This document shows positions 63,601 through 64,000 of a stretch of DNA of 64,000 bases, one piece after another; within the stretch, counting starts at the first letter, position 1, and each line of letters opens with the position of its first letter. This DNA is from an uncultured Pelagibacteraceae bacterium (GTDB taxonomy: Bacteria > Pseudomonadota > Alphaproteobacteria > Pelagibacterales > Pelagibacteraceae). Below the pieces are notes generated by a model. The model was not told the origin of the DNA. It saw only the letters and a program-made list of their open reading frames with translations, and ran no database searches. The translations under genes and the position numbers were made by a program. The stretch covers positions 1-64,000 of the forward strand of contig CACJPL010000002.1 in the NCBI GenBank assembly GCA_902595285.1, read 5' to 3'.

Positions 63601-64000
63601 TGGAGTAACTTTAATATCACCACCACCACATCATGATATTTATTCAATTGAGGATCTTGCACAACTAATTTATGATTTGAAACAGATAAATCCTAAAGCC
63701 AGAATAGGAGTTAAGTTGGTTGCTTCGTCTGGTGTAGGAACAATTGCTGCTGGCGTAGCTAAAGCAAAAGCAGATATAATATTAATTTCTGGACATAATG
63801 GTGGAACAGGAGCAACACCCCAAACTAGTGTTAAGTATGTTGGAATACCATGGGAAATGGGTTTAACCGAAGCAAACCAAGTATTAACTTTAAATAATCT
63901 TAGACATAAAGTTACATTAAGAACTGATGGTGGAATTAAAACTGGAAGAGATGTAGTGATAGCTGCAATGATGGGTGCTGAAGAATATGGTGTTGCTACT
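60656..64000 (+). CDS. gltB: Glutamate synthase large subunit GltB (3' end outside window)
   Basis: Open from the ATG overlapping the gltD stop to the window edge, 1115 codons with no stop; it is absent from the ORF track because it has no end in the window. The N-terminal amidotransferase has its catalytic Cys at residue 26 (EHDACGVGI), so a 25-residue propeptide is expected to be removed. FHQRFSTNTAPSW near 238 and AHNGEINTYRGN near 258 belong to that domain. The central domain and the FMN-binding synthase domain follow: GSMSHGALSKEAHETLA near 878, SGEGGEDASRF near 903, GAKPGEGGQLPG near 957 and ISGHNGGTGATPQTS near 1045. It makes glutamate from glutamine and 2-oxoglutarate. Confidence 0.95.
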   Translation, partial: MENYKKNLHLLKENNVYSEDMEHDACGVGIIASTEGKKSRKVVEYGIEALKAVWHRGAVDADGKTGDGAGIHVEIPKDFFIEKIEVTGHTHDNSEICVGMIFLPRNDYAAQESCKTIVESELTKNDFSIYGWRQVPVNPKVLGEKAFQTMPEIIQVLFKPYNPELTNKNLERKIYETRRKIENEAFKKSLNNFYICSLSSKSIIYKGMFLAEAISDFYLDLKDERFVSRFAIFHQRFSTNTAPSWNLAQPFRAIAHNGEINTYRGNKNWMKVHEQEMNSPLFDDVENLKPVIQQGASDSAALDNVFELLNISGQPAPLAKLMLVPDAWSKKNKTLPKDHQQLFNFLNSTMEPWDGPAAIAGTDNEWVIAANDRNGLRPLRYAITKDKLLFAGSETGMIELNEKRILSKGRLGPGEIIGVRIEKGKVFTNKQIKDYLAKEYKHFNSQIIDLDDKLTISDEKNSFSGDDLRRRQYTFGISLEDLELILHPMAEDAKEATGSMGDDTPLAVLSDRYRPLYHFFRQNFSQVTNPPIDSLRENKVMSLKTRFGNLGNILNFDNLTKQNIYVLNSPILSNSQFEKFINFFGNNSSIIDCTFSEEETLFDSIKKIQKEAEIAVRQGVTQLILSDKELSTLKLPIPMLLAVGSINSFLIEKKLRGYVSINVQSGEALDTHSFATLIGVGATTVNPYLAFDSLFQRHEKKLFGQFSFDECVERYIKSVNAGLLKIMSKMGISVLSSYRGGCNFETVGLSRTIVADYFPGVVSKISGIGLTGIEKKIREIHKEAFESSETILPIGGIYRYRKNGETHQYQGKLIHLLQSAVGSSSYDAYKRYADGIYSLPPINLRDLIDFREKKLSGPIDISEVEPIENILKRFGSGSMSHGALSKEAHETLATGMNRIKGASCSGEGGEDASRFKVLHNGDSANSRVKQIASARFGVTVNYLNNCNEIEIKIAQGAKPGEGGQLPGFKVTEEIAKLRHSTPGVTLISPPPHHDIYSIEDLAQLIYDLKQINPKARIGVKLVASSGVGTIAAGVAKAKADIILISGHNGGTGATPQTSVKYVGIPWEMGLTEANQVLTLNNLRHKVTLRTDGGIKTGRDVVIAAMMGAEEYGVAT

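Noticed and set aside
1-64000. CRISPR array, prophage, integrative element or insertion sequence
   Set aside because: No regularly spaced repeats, cas genes, transposase, integrase or terminal repeats were seen, and both tRNA genes lack adjacent integrases.

Overview
The window is strongly AT-rich, very compact alphaproteobacterial chromosome. Most neighbouring genes overlap by 1-4 bases or sit a few bases apart, Shine-Dalgarno sequences are rare, and TTG starts are used. Gene content and order point to the SAR11 clade (Pelagibacterales or a close relative): an irr-fabABI block, a Fur/Mur-miaB-phoH-ybeY-lnt-metK-nusA-infB block with many usual members missing, mutM-rpsT-dnaA-dnaN, TAXI-TRAP transport, homodimeric AceE, and gltDB. 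I see no phage, integrase, insertion sequence, CRISPR array or rRNA operon. The assignment to SAR11 is inference from synteny and composition, not from a marker-gene tree.

Layout. 1-1.4 kb: end of a Bax-like glucosaminidase and a secreted polysaccharide deacetylase. 1.36-7.7 kb: a streamlined housekeeping run tsaB(short)-fur/mur-miaB-phoH-ybeY-lnt-metK, closed by a good terminator. 7.76-14.3 kb: nusA-infB-rbfA-rpsO-pnp. 14.3-17.4 kb: a glycosyltransferase/AsnB pair that looks like a surface-polysaccharide islet. 17.4-20.4 kb: fabI-fabB-fabA, divergent from the iron regulator irr. 20.4-22.9 kb: rubrerythrin, a two-cluster Fe-S protein with CCG domains, and a DUF3501 protein, behind what looks like an Irr box. 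22.9-28.0 kb (minus): ubiE-ubiB-coaBC-dut-ThiF-SH3. 28.06-32.07 kb: mutM-rpsT, an AT-rich repeat-bearing gap that is an origin candidate, then dnaA-dnaN. 32.07-35.5 kb (minus): argH, a 43-aa lipoprotein missed by the ORF track, lysA, plsC. 35.5-39.2 kb: tlpA, HIG1-type membrane protein, carboxylesterase, HNH protein, coq7, dsbB, YqaA-type DedA protein. 39.2-41.4 kb: tRNA-Leu(CAA), an acyl-CoA synthetase, and a 30-aa lysine/arginine-rich peptide gene. 41.4-45.5 kb (minus): Suv3-type helicase, TerB-like protein, ferredoxin, CarD with a lysine-rich N-terminal tail. 45.6-52.7 kb: acetoacetyl-CoA synthetase, aminotransferase, TAXI-TRAP binding protein and fused permease, thioesterase. 52.8-57.4 kb: tRNA-Arg(ACG), then pyruvate dehydrogenase E1 and E2. 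57.4-59.0 kb: DMT exporter and UppP. 59.2-64 kb: gltD and the first 1115 codons of gltB, which the ORF track misses because it runs off the window.

How it fits together. Most of the window is core information processing, lipid and cofactor synthesis and central nitrogen/carbon metabolism. Iron control is a theme: Irr, a Fur/Mur protein, a rubrerythrin module and two matching ICE-like palindromes. The most unusual observations are a lipoyl domain fused to the N-terminus of AceE, the lysine-rich micro-protein lying convergent to a CarD with a lysine-rich tail, the shared Irr-like operators, the truncated TsaB, and a 14-A tract inside the glycosyltransferase gene. I found no clear-cut new multi-gene defence or mobile system.
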